In this document: piece after piece, positions 1-10,422 of the stretch
Layout: the number at the start of each line of letters is the position of its first letter
How positions within the stretch are numbered: position 1 is the first letter of the stretch
DNA from: CAWGYT01 sp963826795
GTDB taxonomy: Bacteria > Planctomycetota > Planctomycetia > Pirellulales > Pirellulaceae
DNA length: 64,000 bases
Reading direction: 5' to 3'
Assembly: GCA_963826795.1 (NCBI GenBank)
Contig: CAWGYT010000023.1
Location: 1-64,000, forward strand
Notes under the pieces: generated by a model
Seen by the model: only the letters and a program-made list of their open reading frames with translations
Database searches by the model: none
Told to the model about the DNA's origin: nothing
Translations under genes and position numbers: made by a program

Positions 1-50
1 ATCAGCAGCGCCGCCCACAGCCGAAAACCCCAGCGGCGCCCGCGGCTCAT
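1..50 (-). CDS. Possible start of an exported protein running off the left edge
   Basis: Reading leftwards from an ATG at 50, the sixteen visible codons give a basic stretch followed by the start of a hydrophobic segment (MSRGRRWGFRLWAALL), as at the head of a signal peptide or signal anchor. There is no strong ribosome binding site; only a GGGCGGA-like stretch lies just upstream. With so few residues no family can be named and chance is a real alternative. Confidence 0.22.
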   Translation of the reverse strand, partial: MSRGRRWGFRLWAALL

Positions 51-289
51 TCCGCCCGCGGGTCGCTTTTCGCCCTGTCGGTCCCGAGCGTCAGACTTCG
101 GCGAGTTCACTCTTCTTGCGCACGCGATTTCGATTTGGATCGGAATGGGCTCAACTGAATTCCTTCATTCCGGGGAATCCTTCGTGCCGTTGGCCGTCGC
201 GCGTGAGTCCTTCAGTATACCGAGGCCGGCTGCGATCCGTCAGCATTCTGCGGCGGTCCCGCCCGTCTCTCCTCCCCAACGCGGGAGCG

Positions 290-970
290 CCCGTCCCTTC
301 TCCCCGTGCGGGGACGCATGTCCCTTCTCCCCGCGGGAGAAGGTGGCCGAAGGCCGGATGAGGGGGCCTGGCGATGAGGGGGCCGCGCGATGAGGGGACC
401 CCATGCGGCGTCAGACGCTCCGCCCTCACCCGCAGCAGCACGTCCCTTCTCCCCGGCTTGCCGCGAAAAGGGGTCAGGTCTTTTTTTCGAGGCGACTTAC
501 GGCAAATGCAGAAGGTGATGTGAGGGGCATCGAGTGGCGGGTCTGGAGCTTTCTTTGATAGACCGTCTGGAGTTTTCTGTTAGCACTCGTTCTGGAGTTT
601 TCTTTCATGTGGTGCCAGACGCTCCGCCCTCACCCGCCGGATCCCGCTCGCGGGACCCTGAGCGACCTCTCCCGGCGCGGGAGAGGCGAGAGCATCACGT
701 CCCTTCTCCCCGTCGCGGGGAGAAGGTGGCGCAGGCCGGATGAGGGGGCCTCGCTATGAGGGGGCCGCCCGACAAGGGGACCCCATGCGGCGTCAGACGC
801 TCCGCCCTCACCCGCTCGGATCCCGCCCGCGGGACCGTAGCGACCTCTCCCGGCCGCGGGAGAGGTGACAGCAGCCCGTCCCTTCTCCCGGCCGCGGGAG
901 AGGTGACAGCAGCACGTCCCTTCTCCTGCGCGGAGAAGGTGGCCGAAGGCCGGATGAGGGGGCCGCCCAC
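290..970. repeat. Intergenic repeat cluster (modular GC-rich units)
   Basis: This stretch is a patchwork of repeated modules, not coding sequence. One module pairs CCTTCTCCCCGCGGGAGAAGG with a GGCCGGATGAGGGGGCC-type half. Another reads GGACCCCATGCGGCGTCAGACG and runs into a CGACCTCTCCCGGCCGCGGG hairpin. The same modules recur at about 3720-4195. All frames show only low-complexity Arg/Pro/Ser translations, so the small open frames here are not genes. Hairpin-forming dyads suggest REP-like mobile repeats. Confidence 0.8.
468..588 (+). repeat. Repeat unit C, copy 1
   Basis: A ~120-bp unit opening with AAAAGGGGTCAGGTC and closing with TAGACCGTCTGGAG. Near-identical copies lie at 3857-3975 and 4195-4311. 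It is non-coding. The left end matches the GGGGTCAG ends seen elsewhere in the window and the right end carries the AGACCGTCT core of the elements near 28, 29, 34 and 50 kb. Confidence 0.8.
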
Positions 971-1227
971 GTGGCCGACCGCATACCTATTCCGAAGGAG
1001 CTTGAAACACCCTTTTTTGGATTATGATGGGCTCGCGCAGGCAAATCTATGCGAATTCGTCCAGTTTGGTTACTCCGGCGAGGAGAGGACCGCCACGCGA
1101 ACGAGCCCATTTTCCGCAAACATCCCATTCGGCCAAGAGCATCGAAGGAGCGTCTCGGGACGCACGTGGTGGATTAAATGCCGAGTTGTCGAGTCATACA
1201 GGCTTCGAAAAGGGGAGGAATGTGAGA

Positions 1228-3507
1228 ATGAACGTCTCGAGTTACAGGTTTCTTTGGGCGGGCGTGGCGATTGCCCTCAGTTGTTTGTCGGCGCGGGCCG
1301 AAATCTTTGATCTCGATTTCGAGACCGACCCGCAGGATCTGGGCGTCCAGTTCTTCGGTACGTCCGAATGGCGAGAAAACGGTGGTTTCAATGACACCGG
1401 GTATCTGAGCATTACCGACGCCGCCAATGATTAGGGCGGGGCGATCGTGTTCCCCGACCTGGCGGGCGGCGGCAGTTGACGGCGTTTTCGATTCGAGCCG
1501 ATCTGCGCGTCGGCGGTGGACGGGCAATACCCGCGGACGGTTTTAGTTTAACTTCGCCCGCCCGGACGATCCCGTTCTGGACGACGGCGAAGGCTGGGCA
1601 GCGAGTCCGACGAACGAGGTCAATCTTCCCGAGGAAGGGACGACAACGGGAATCGGCATCGGATTTGACGAGTGGTTCAGCGGCGGTGCGGACGTGATTG
1701 GAATGAGCATTCGCATCGACAATGAACTTGTGAATCAGCTTCCGTTTCCCGGTGGCAGAATGGCGACGTCGACGACACGACGTCGCTGCAGACCGGCCCG
1801 CGGGAGTCTTTCACGGACGAGTTGCAGGACGAGATGGGTTGGGCCCCTCGCGATTGAGCTGTGTGCGAACAATCTGACGGTGAGCTTACAAGGGCCGCGA
1901 AGTCTTCAACGAGCCGGTCGACTATGACCCGAGTCCCGGTCGGCTTGTGTTCGGCGGCCGAACGGGCGGCAGCAATGCGTTACCACCACATTGATAATGT
2001 CTGGTCCGGACGGGTGCCGATGTGGGCGCGCGGTTGCACCGTGGTACCTCGCCTCGTATGTGGCGGGACAGGGAACCATTGGTTCGGTCATTCGATGGGA
2101 CTCATCGAATTAGTGTATGGTCCGCACCGGACGGAATCCCGGGTGGAGCGTGCGAAGCTGGTCGACACGGATCGAACGGTCGATACCCTAACGCTCGGCC
2201 AGGACGTGTTGGACAATGATGACGGAATTGTCTCGACTGGGTTACAGCCGGCTGAGGACGATGAGGTCCCGTACCCGGTGGTTGATCTCGCGGGAGGAAT
2301 CGGAACGTTCAGCAGGAACCTTCCGTACCCCAACGGGGTTGCCAACGAAACGATGGAAGACTTCGCCCTACAGGCCGTGGCCGAGGTCGTAATTCCCGCC
2401 GGGACCTGGACCATTGGCTTCGGGTCGCGACGACGGCGGTGCGGTGCAGATCCCGGGCGTCGAGTTCCTGGACTCGCTGAATAACGACAATTTCGAAAAT
2501 GACGAGATTCGCTTCGAGTTGCCTCGCGGCCACAGCTGGACGGTGGGTACGTTCGAATTGAGCGAGCCGCTGGAGACCGCCATTCTCGGATCTTTCTTTG
2601 AGCGAGGCGGTGGTGACAGTTTCGAAATCGCCGTTATCGAAGGTGACGCGATCGCCGATGTCGAAGTCGACGGCGCAGTCCAGATACACGGCTGGCAATT
2701 GCTGGGCGACGGCGTGTTGGGTTGGTCGATCAAAACCAGCCGGGACCCCGCTGTTAAGCGCGATTTGACCGATGCGGTTGTCACGGATCGACCCGTGGAG
2801 TTTGATGTCGACGGTGACACGGGGATGGCGGACCAGCTGACCATCCCCAATCCCGATCCCAATGTCTACACAACGACTTTGGACATCGACGGCATCACGT
2901 TCCAAATCGCGTCCACGGGCACGCTGTCCCCGGGTGAGGCGTTCGATATCATCGACGTCGATCAGATCGTGGGCACGCCCATCATTACGTCGCTGGTGCC
3001 TGGCCAGACCTGGAGCTTCAATTCCGCGACGGGTCAAATCGTTTCGTGCGAGACGCTGGCCGGTGACTACAACTCGGATGGCGTCGTCGACACGGCCGAC
3101 ATCGACCTGCAGGCGGTCGCGATGCAGTCGCCCACGACCAACCTCGCGACATTCGACGAGAATGGCGACGGGACGATCAATGAAGACGACCGGGTTATCT
3201 GGGTAACGCGACACGCAAGACCTGGTTTGGTGATGCGAACTTCGATGGGTCGTTCACGACCGATGACCTGGTCGCGGTCTTTGCGGCCGGCAAGTACGAG
3301 ACGGGCAACATGGCGGTTTGGTCGGAAGGCGACTGGACGGGCGACATGGTGTTCGACAGCGGCGACCTCGTGGCCGCCTTTTCCGACGGAGGCTTTGAGC
3401 TCGGCCCGCGCGAAGCCGTGGCCGCCGTGCCGGAGCCCTCGAGCGTCGTGCTGCTGCTGTTGAGTGCCGCCGGACTCGTGGGTGCGACGCGCCGCCGCAA
3501 CGGATGA
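1228..3507 (+). pseudogene. Broken exported lectin-like protein with dockerin pair and PEP-CTERM tail
   Basis: Starts at ATG 1228, preceded by a GGGGAGGAATG stretch, with a clear signal peptide ending near SARAE. An L-type-lectin/LamG-like region follows (FETDPQDLGVQFFG; GIGIGFDEWFSGGADV), then a beta-rich middle. EF-hand-like dockerin motifs come next (DYNSDGVVDTADID; DENGDGTINEDD), then a GDWTGDMVFDSGDLV repeat, and finally VPEPSS, a hydrophobic helix and an RRR tail, the PEP-CTERM sorting signal. The reading frame is broken at least five times: a TAG at 1432 and shifts near 1550, 1750, 2440 and 3200. Each fragment stays recognisable, so this is either a young pseudogene or a gene with several consensus errors. 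By family analogy the product would be exported and processed by an exosortase, not seen here. It is flanked by repeats on both sides. Confidence 0.75.
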
Positions 3508-3533
3508 TCCACTGACCGATCCTGGAAAGAACG

Positions 3534-3566
3534 AAAAGGCCTCTCGGTTCGCCGGGGGGCCTTTTT
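3534..3566 (+). terminator. Rho-independent terminator after the PEP-CTERM gene
   Basis: A hairpin with AAAAGGCCTC in one arm and GGGGGGCCTTTTT in the other ends in a T run 27 nt after the stop codon at 3507. A real terminator supports this locus having been an expressed gene. Confidence 0.75.
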
Positions 3567-3719
3567 GCGTTTGCTTCTCCGGCGGCGTTGCGAGACCGGG
3601 TCGCTCGCGGCCCCGCCTGACACCAGATGACCGCCGCGAGCCCCGCGCAGGTTTTCGCATTCGCCGCTGTCATGTTTTCCTTGCCCGTCTGCAATTGCCC
3701 GCCTGCATTTGACCGTCTG

Positions 3720-4195
3720 CAATCGCCCCGCGCGATGAGGGGGCCGTGCGATGAGGGGGCCCCATGCGGCGTCAGACGCTCCGCCCTCACCCGCTCGGAT
3801 CCCGCCCGCGGGACCCGAGCGACCTCTCCCGGCCGCGGGAGAGGTGACAGCAGCCGCGCGAAAAGGGGTCAGGTCTCTTTTTCGAGGCGACTTACGGCAA
3901 ATGCGCAGAAGGTGATGTGAGGGGCATCGAGTGGCGGGTCTGGAGCTTTCTTGTTAGACCGTCTGAGAGTCTTGTCCTTCTCCCCGCGCGGAGCGCATGT
4001 CCCTTCTCCCCGCGCGGGAGAAGGTGGCCGAAGGCCGGATGAGGGGGCCGCGACCAGGGGGGCCGCGACGGGGACCCCATGCGGCGTCAGACGCTCCGCC
4101 CTCACCCGCTCGGATCCCGCCCGCGGGACCCGAGCGACCTCTCCCGGCCACGGGAGAGGTGACAGCAGCATGTCCCTTCTCCCCGGTGCGCTGTG
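3720..4195. repeat. Second intergenic repeat cluster
   Basis: Contains the same modules as 290-970: GCGATGAGGGGGCC, ATGCGGCGTCAGACGCTCCG, the CGACCTCTCCCGGCCGCGGG hairpin and the CCTTCTCCCCGCG unit, in a different order and interleaved with unit C. No coding sequence is supported. Confidence 0.8.
3857..3975 (+). repeat. Repeat unit C, copy 2
   Basis: Near-identical to 468-588, from AAAAGGGGTCAGGTCTC to TTAGACCGTCTGAGAG. It sits inside the second cluster, immediately after a CGGCCGCGGGAGAGG hairpin module. Confidence 0.8.
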
Positions 4196-4311
4196 CGAAA
4201 AGGGGTCAGGTCTCTTTTTCGAGGCGACTTACGGCAAATGTGCAGAAGGTGATGTGAGGGGCATCGAGTGGCGGGTCTGGAGCTTTCTTTGTTAGACCGT
4301 CTGGAGTTTTC
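4195..4311 (+). repeat. Repeat unit C, copy 3
   Basis: Third copy, from GAAAAGGGGTCAGGTC to TTAGACCGTCTGGAG. It ends only a few bases before an orphan PEP-CTERM coding tail, so the unit probably marks the breakpoint where the rest of that gene was lost. Confidence 0.8.
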
Positions 4312-4314
4312 GTT

Positions 4315-4440
4315 GCTCAGGCCAACATCAACTTTCGCTCCGCCCAGATCGTTGCCGTTCCCGAACCTTCCTCGGTGATTGGATTTGCCGTGCTGAGCCT
4401 CTTGGCCTCGGTGTGGATCTGCTTGAATAAGCGTGCCTGA
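4315..4440 (+). pseudogene. Orphan PEP-CTERM tail (remnant of an exported protein gene)
   Basis: Forty-one codons ending in TGA at 4438-4440 translate to a canonical exosortase sorting tail: the VPEPSS motif, a ~20-residue hydrophobic helix (VIGFAVLSLLASVWICL) and a short basic end (NKRA). No start codon or body precedes it, because repeat unit C stops immediately upstream. This is the 3' end of a PEP-CTERM gene whose body was deleted or replaced by repeats. A functional peptide is unlikely. Confidence 0.8.
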
Positions 4441-4495
4441 TCTTGGGAATACTTTTTCGTCGCCGTGGCGTTTGCGGCTCACCCTGGCGTGATTC

Positions 4496-4807
4496 TCACA
4501 GGCCGTCGAGCCATTCCTGGTAGCTCGCGCTGATCGCGGTAATGGGCGTGGCGACGACCTCGGGCACGTCGTAGCTGTGCAGCGTTCTGATCGCCGCGGC
4601 CACGTCGTCGAACCGATCAGCGCGTGACTTGGCGACACACCTCCACTCCTCGGAGCGTTCGATCACGTCATTCCAACGATAAAAGCTGACGATCGGTCCG
4701 CTGACTTGGACACAGGCAGCCAGCGATTGGTGGACGAGCCCCGAGGCAATTTTCTCGGCTTCCTCTCGTGTCTTGGTGGTGGTCACAATTTGCATGTAAG
4801 CGGCCAT
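4496..4807 (-). CDS. cutA: CutA-family divalent cation tolerance protein
   Basis: A 103-residue protein matching the small trimeric CutA1 family in length and order. It has an N-terminal beta strand (MQIVTTT), the ACVQVSGPIVSFYRW core, SEEWRCVAKSR, a YDVPEVVATPI strand and a YQEWLDGL C-terminus. The start at 4807 is chosen because AAAGGAAAC lies 6-9 nt upstream; an upstream in-frame start at 4837 has no such site. CutA proteins were named for copper tolerance, but their biochemical role is unsettled. The gene stands alone, between repeats and the kinase remnant. It is intact despite broken neighbours. Confidence 0.9.
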   Translation of the reverse strand: MAAYMQIVTTTKTREEAEKIASGLVHQSLAACVQVSGPIVSFYRWNDVIERSEEWRCVAKSRADRFDDVAAAIRTLHSYDVPEVVATPITAISASYQEWLDGL

Positions 4808-5040
4808 CGTTGAGTTTCCTTTCGAGGGCTGGGCCATTTTTTGTTGCTCTTCGTATTTTGATTCCGCCTGAATTCCCGCACGGGCGGATTCAGGTTAAGC
4901 CAAGAATCAGTCCGGTGGCAATTGGCGGTCAATGGCCCGCTCCGCCGCGGCTTTTAATAAGCTTACATGGTTTGAGTTGACGGCGTAGGCGATCCGCTTG
5001 CTGCGGAGCCTGACGGCCAGGTTCACTGGAAACCTCTCGC

Positions 5041-5545
5041 ATGTCCGATTCTTTGCCTCGGCAGTTTGGCCGCTATACGTTGACGGAGCGATTGGTGCTG
5101 GCGGGATGGGCGAGGTCGTCGTGGCCCGCGACAGTTTGCTGCAGCGGCAGGTGGCAATCAAGATTCCCAAGTCGGACATGGCACATCTTGATGAGACGCC
5201 GGAGCGGCTACTGCGTGAGGCCCGGCGCTTGCCGCGCTGCATCCTCACCATCTCTGTCCGATTTTCGATTGTGGTTGGAACGGGGAGCAGTATTTCCTTG
5301 TCATGCCGTTGCTCGGGGGTTCTCAACCTTGCGCAGCATCTGAAACGAAACGGCAGAATGGAGATCGTGCTGGCAGTTCGCGTGGCAGCCAGGATCGCCG
5401 ACGCCGTGGCCGCTGCGCATGACTTGGGAATCGCACATCGCGACCTCAAGCCCGGAAACATCATGCTGAATGACAGCCTGATGCCGATTGTGCTCGACTT
5501 CGGCCTCGGCCATTCGACATCAGCCGAGACGATACCTTCGCATTG
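5041..5545 (+). pseudogene. Truncated Ser/Thr protein kinase remnant
   Basis: ATG at 5041 opens MSDSLPRQFGRYTLTERL. After a frame shift near 5100 comes the glycine-rich loop (GAGGMGEVVVARD), the VAIKIPK lysine strand, the catalytic loop HRDLKPGNIM and the DFG motif (VLDFGLGHS). Frame changes also affect the 5220-5300 stretch. Homology stops just after DFG near 5545, so the activation segment and C-lobe are missing and the product cannot be an active kinase. It resembles the PknB/Hanks-type kinases common in planctomycetes. Unrelated antisense RTX-like sequence follows directly, showing a recombined junction. Confidence 0.7.
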
Positions 5546-5574
5546 CGCTAGGCCGTTTGATCGTCGATCTTCTC

Positions 5575-5775
5575 GAACTTGATGATGACCGAACCGCTTG
5601 CCACCGCTCTTTCGCCAACCGTCGCGGAAGGCAAGCTCAAGGACGTCGCTTTCGCTGCCGCCGTGCATTCCCAAGACGCCGTCCAAATCGACAAGACGAT
5701 CGTTGCCGTTGAATCCAAAGAGAGGGTCATTGCCGTTTTCGCCGCGCAAAATGTCGTTGCCCAAATGGCCGCGAT
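5575..5775 (-). pseudogene. RTX (haemolysin-type calcium-binding repeat) remnant
   Basis: On the minus strand the translation contains GNDILRGENGNDPLFG and GFNGNDRLVDLDG, degenerate nonapeptide repeats of the GGxGxDxLx type. About 65 residues are recognisable. There is no start and no other domain. It abuts the truncated kinase on the opposite strand, so two gene fragments were joined tail to tail. The giant RTX gene at 14991-24075 shows what an intact relative looks like. Confidence 0.5.
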
Positions 5776-6212
5776 CTGTGATGAGAAGCAGAAAAGTAAT
5801 TCTGCCCGAACACCATGTCAGTTCCGCCAGCAAGTCAAAACCGACCAGCGCGAACGCGGGTGGCATGCGTGACAGGACTGTTGTCGAACGCTTTTCCGTC
5901 GACGAATTACAACACGAAGGCGGCGAAGCGCTGCGTTTATGCACAAATCGAAGGACCGCGTTTCGTAAACACTCCGCGCAAGATGCAGGACAAAGGAGAT
6001 GGACGCCGAGCTCCACCTGCCACGAATACTCACGGCGAACGTCACGACGGCGATAGTAAAACAACGTGACGAGCGGTATACTCCGAACCAGGCGATCGTG
6101 GAGGCAACTTTGCGGCCCTTCCGCCCGCGGCCGCCGACTCGTTCGCGTATGACTCGGCTGCCGCGAGATGTTCCGGTCGATGAGGCTCGATTCAACCTGG
6201 AAAGTCGACACC
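5776..6212. other. Intergenic stretch with no recognisable gene
   Basis: Open frames exist on both strands but none shows a recognisable domain, and codon composition looks random. The stretch separates the RTX remnant from the signal peptide at 6213. It may hold the promoter of the next gene, but no clear sigma-70 boxes were recognised. Confidence 0.4.
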
Positions 6213-9200
6213 ATGTTTCGGAAGTATTCCATCGCCTGTCTGAGCTTCGGCGTTGCATGCTTGACGATTTACCCGTGGAATGTCCTGGCTGAAACGCCGA
6301 GCGAGCCGGTTTATCGTGTGGGGGTCTGCGCAAGTCGACATCACGCCGGACTATCCGGTTCGTCTCAACGGCTTTGGCGGAAGACGCTTGGAGTCGGAAG
6401 GAGTTCGTCAGCGGATTTACGCCAAGGCGCTCGCCATTCAGTCAGGCGAACAGCCGCCGCTCGTTCTGGTGACCGTGGACAACTTGGGGGTCCGGTTGGG
6501 GATGGTCGAGGAAGTCGCCAAGTACCTGGCCGCGGCGCACCACCTGCCGCGCGCGAATTTGGCGCTCAGCTTTAGCCATACGCATACCGCACCGAAGGTG
6601 ATCGGCGCGTCCGACAACATTTTCAGTGAGCCTATTCCGCCGGATCATCAGCAACACATCGACCGGTACACCGCCGATTTGACGCGGCACCTGAAGCAGG
6701 TCGCGGACGAGGCCGTCCAAGACCTGCAACCGGGTCATCTCGCTTGGGGGATCGGCAAAGTAAGTTTCGCAATGAATCGACGGACGCCCGGTGGGCCTGT
6801 CGATCACGACCTGCCGACGCTGGTCGTACGGGACGCGAAGGGGACGATCCGCGCGATCCTGGTGACATACGCATGCCATTGCGTGACCTTATCGGAAAAC
6901 AAGATCGGCGGTGATTGGGCAGGCTACGCCCAGGAAGCACTCCAGCGAAAATTTCCATCGGCCGTCGGACTTGTTTCCATCGGCTGCGGCAGCGACGCGA
7001 ATCCCGATTCGGGTGTCACGGGCGACCAATTCGAACTCGCCGCCGCTCAGGGTGGCCGCAAATCGCCGATGAGGCCGACCGAGTTGTCCGAGCCGGCCTG
7101 ACTCCGCTTTCGGGATCGCCGCACGCGGTCTATCGTCAAATCGAGTTGCCGCTGAATGACTTGCCCAGCCGTCCGCACCTTGAAGAACTTGCTCAGCAAC
7201 CGGGCATCGTGGGCTACAACGCAAGAACCCAAATTGCTCGCCTGGATCGCGGTGAAGCGTTACTGGATCACCTCACGTATCCCGTTCAGACATGGACCCT
7301 CGGTGACGACCTGGCGATCGTCTTCTTGGGAGGTGAAGTCTGCGTCGATTATGCACTGCGACTGAGACGCGAGTTGCGGCAAGAGCGATTGTGGTTGAAC
7401 GGTTACAGCAACGACTTCTGCAGCTACATTCCATCCGAGCGTCTGCTGCAGGAAGGCGGCTACGGCGGTGGATCCGAAGTAGGTTACTTCTCGCTGCCCA
7501 CGACCCTCAAGGCGGGACTCGAGGACCAGATCGTGGAAGAAGTCATCCGCCAACTGCCTCCCTCTTTCGCGAAACCCGGCGGCACGAACGGAGTGCCGCC
7601 TTTGACACCTGAGGAATCGCGACGGTCACTGCGCCTCGAGCAACGACGCGCTGCGCATCGAACTTGTCGCGCACGAACCACTCGTGGCCGATCCCGTCGC
7701 GATCGACTTCGGACCCGACGGTCGATTGTGGGTCGCCGAGATGACGGATTACGGCCAGGCCGTCGACGGCGTGTTTGTGCAAGCGGGGAAGGTCCGCTAT
7801 CTCGAGGACACGGACCAGGATGGCCAATACGACCGAGCGACAATCTTTGTGGATGGCCTGCGCTTTCCGACCGATGTCAAGGTGTGGCGTGAGGGTGTTC
7901 TGATTTGCGATGCGCCGGACATTCTGTACTGCGAGGACACGGACGCAGATGGTCACGCCGATGTGCGCGACGTCCTGTTTTCCGGGTTCGCAACCCACAA
8001 TGGCCAGGCCCGCGTCAACAGTCTGCGGTGGGGCATGGATGGCTGGGTCTATGGCTCGTGCGGACTGTTTGGCGGCGAGATTGTGAACTCGCGCGGAGAA
8101 ACCCTGAATCTGGGCGGTCGCGACTTTCGGATGCGCCCGAAACGGGCGAGATCGAGCCCGTCACCGGGACGACGCAACAAGGTCGGGCATGCAATGAGCT
8201 GGGAGAATGGTTTGGCTGCGACAATGGAACGCTGCTCCGTCACTACCCAACCAGCGACCACTATCTGCGCAGAAACCCTTTCCTGTCTCCGCCTCCTTCG
8301 GCCGTCTTCGTGCCCGGTGGCACGGACCCGAATCGTCTGTTTCCACGCGGCGAACTGGTGCAGTTCAAGTTGTCCGGCCCCGCGGGCCGCCCGACGTCCG
8401 CTTGCGGTTTGGGGTTCTATCGCGACGATGCGCTCGGTGCTGAGTACGAAGGGAACGCCTTTGTGTGCGAGCCGGTCAATCAATTGGTGCATCGCGAACG
8501 AATCGCCCGCCACGGCGTCACGTTTGTCGGCCAACGCGCACCGGAAGAGCAATCGAGCGAGTTCCTCAGTTCAACCGACCGGTGGTTTCGTCCCGTTCAG
8601 ATCCGCACCGGTCCGGACGGCGGCCTGTGGATCGTGGACATGTATCGCTACGTCATCGAACACCCGATTTGGATCCCGGAGGAAACCAAGCGTCAGCTCA
8701 ACGTCTTCGCCGGCCAAGGCATGGGGCGCATTTATCGCGTTGTCACCCGGGAGTCGCCCGCCCCCGTTTGCTCACTTGGCAAAACACCGCGGCAGTGGGC
8801 AAAGCAGCTCGCAAGTCGCAACGGCGTGCTACGCGATTTGGCGCAACAAGCGATTCAAACGCGACCGGATGGAGTCCCACTGGACGAGATTCGGTCTGCT
8901 CGCCCGACACGCCGCGAGCCCGGCCGTCCAAGTGCAGGCCATTTACACGCTGAACGGCTTGCACCAGCTGGATCCGGAATTGTGTCTCCAGCTTCTCGAG
9001 CAAGCCCATCCGGAAGTGCGGCGTCACGTGATTCGACTTGTCGAGCAATTCGCACGGGACGATCCCCGCATTGAAGCCGCAATCGTGGACGCGACGACCG
9101 CCCCGCAGCCCTTCGTGCGTCAGCAGGCGGCGTACTCACTCGGCGAGATCGTTCCGCAAACGCCGGCCACGTCACAAGCCCTCCTGAGGCTCTTGCGGGA

Positions 9201-10422
9201 ATCGGACGAGTACTTGTGCGCCGCGGCGTTGTCGAGTGTCAACCGAGAGAACATCGTGTGGCTTGCAGAGCAGGTGTATCGCCAGGCCGCCGCGGAGTCC
9301 GCCGGCGATCCGGCGATCGTGGCTCCGCAGCTGGCGAAAATGCTGGTCCAACTGGCACCTGCCGAGGCAGTCCGGCAGCAGATCGACTGGCTTGCCCAGC
9401 ACGTGGACATGGCTTGCTGCTCGCAACGACAGTTTGATTTATTCTTCGAACTGCTCCTGGCCATGCAAGAGCACGGGAAGCCGCTGAGCGAAATCCGTGC
9501 GCAGCGGTCCGCGGTCGTCGATCAACGCTTGACTCAGGCCAGGCAGATGGCATGCGACGCAGGAATTGCCGACACGCAGCGCCGTTGGGCGATCGACCTG
9601 CTGGCCTGTGATCCGGATCACCCACAACATGTTTCGATCTGCGCCGATCTGATCGACCCGCGTTATGCGCCGAGTCTGCAATCGCATGCAATCCAGACGC
9701 TCAGCCGCATCGGATCCGACGCCGCACGGCAAGTGATGCTTGACAAATGGCACGCGACCGGGCCGGTACAACGACGAGAAATCATCGAGCAGTTTCTTTC
9801 GAATATCGGCTGGTCCGAACAGTTGCTGGATGCGATCCAGGCCCAGCAGCTCCCTCACTCGGCCATCGACGCCCAACAGCGCCAGCAGCTCGCACTCTCG
9901 CCATCCCCCGCCACCCGTGCACTGGCCGAGCAACTGTTCTCGAGTAGTCTGCCCGGACCGCGAGCCGAAATGGTGGCTCGCTTTCAGCCGGCGGCGTCCA
10001 TGGCCGGCGATCGAGCGAGCGGGCAACGTTTGTTTGTGACGAAGTGCTCCGCGTGTCATCAGGTCGGTTCGACCGGTTTCGCCGTCGGCCCCGACTTGGC
10101 GGCACTTTCCGATCAGACGCGGGCGGCGCTGCTGACGTCGATCGTCGATCCCAGCCGTGACGTCGATGCGCGGTACATGACCTACGTCGTGCAAACGGTC
10201 AACGGCCAGTCACTTAGCGGCATGCTGACCGACGAAACCAGTTCCAGCTTGACGCTCAAGCAGGAATCGGGAAAGGCCAACGTCATTCTTCGTGCCGAGA
10301 TCGAATCGGCAGTGGCCACGCAAAAGTCACTCATGCCTGACGGGCTCGAGCAGGACTGGACGGTCGCGCAGATGGCGGACCTGCTGGAGTATCTAATGAC
10401 GCTGCGAACCGCAACCCCCTAG
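6213..10422 (+). CDS. Secreted neutral ceramidase-like / PVC dehydrogenase / HEAT / cytochrome c fusion (frame-broken)
   Basis: ATG 6213 begins a signal peptide (MFRKYSIACLSFGVA). The first domain resembles the N-domain of neutral/alkaline ceramidase (VDITPDYPVRLNGFGG; SFSHTHTAP; YACHCVTLSENKIGGDW). It flows into PPLTPEESRRSL and IELVAHEPLVADPVAIDFG, the opening of the planctomycete membrane-bound-dehydrogenase beta-propeller (LWVAEMTDYG; GLWIVDMYRYVIEHP). Alpha-helical HEAT-like repeats (about 8900-9950) and a C-terminal haem domain with KCSACHQVG (CxxCH) and VGPDLAALS follow. By family, the N-domain hydrolyses or binds amides or lipids and the rest is a periplasmic c-type haem oxidoreductase. 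Frame breaks lie near 6312 (in a GGGGG run), 7080, 7640, 8150 and 8880. The intact reading would be one protein of about 1,400 residues. The TAG stop is provided by the adjacent palindromic element. Confidence 0.72.

Noticed and set aside
756..1310. 184-codon open frame across the repeat cluster and the signal peptide of the first gene
   Set aside because: It runs through hairpin repeats, uses a different frame from the signal peptide at 1228 and has no domain.
2309..3214. 301-codon minus-strand frame
   Set aside because: Antisense shadow of the dockerin/PEP-CTERM gene, Arg/Val/Asp-rich with no motif.
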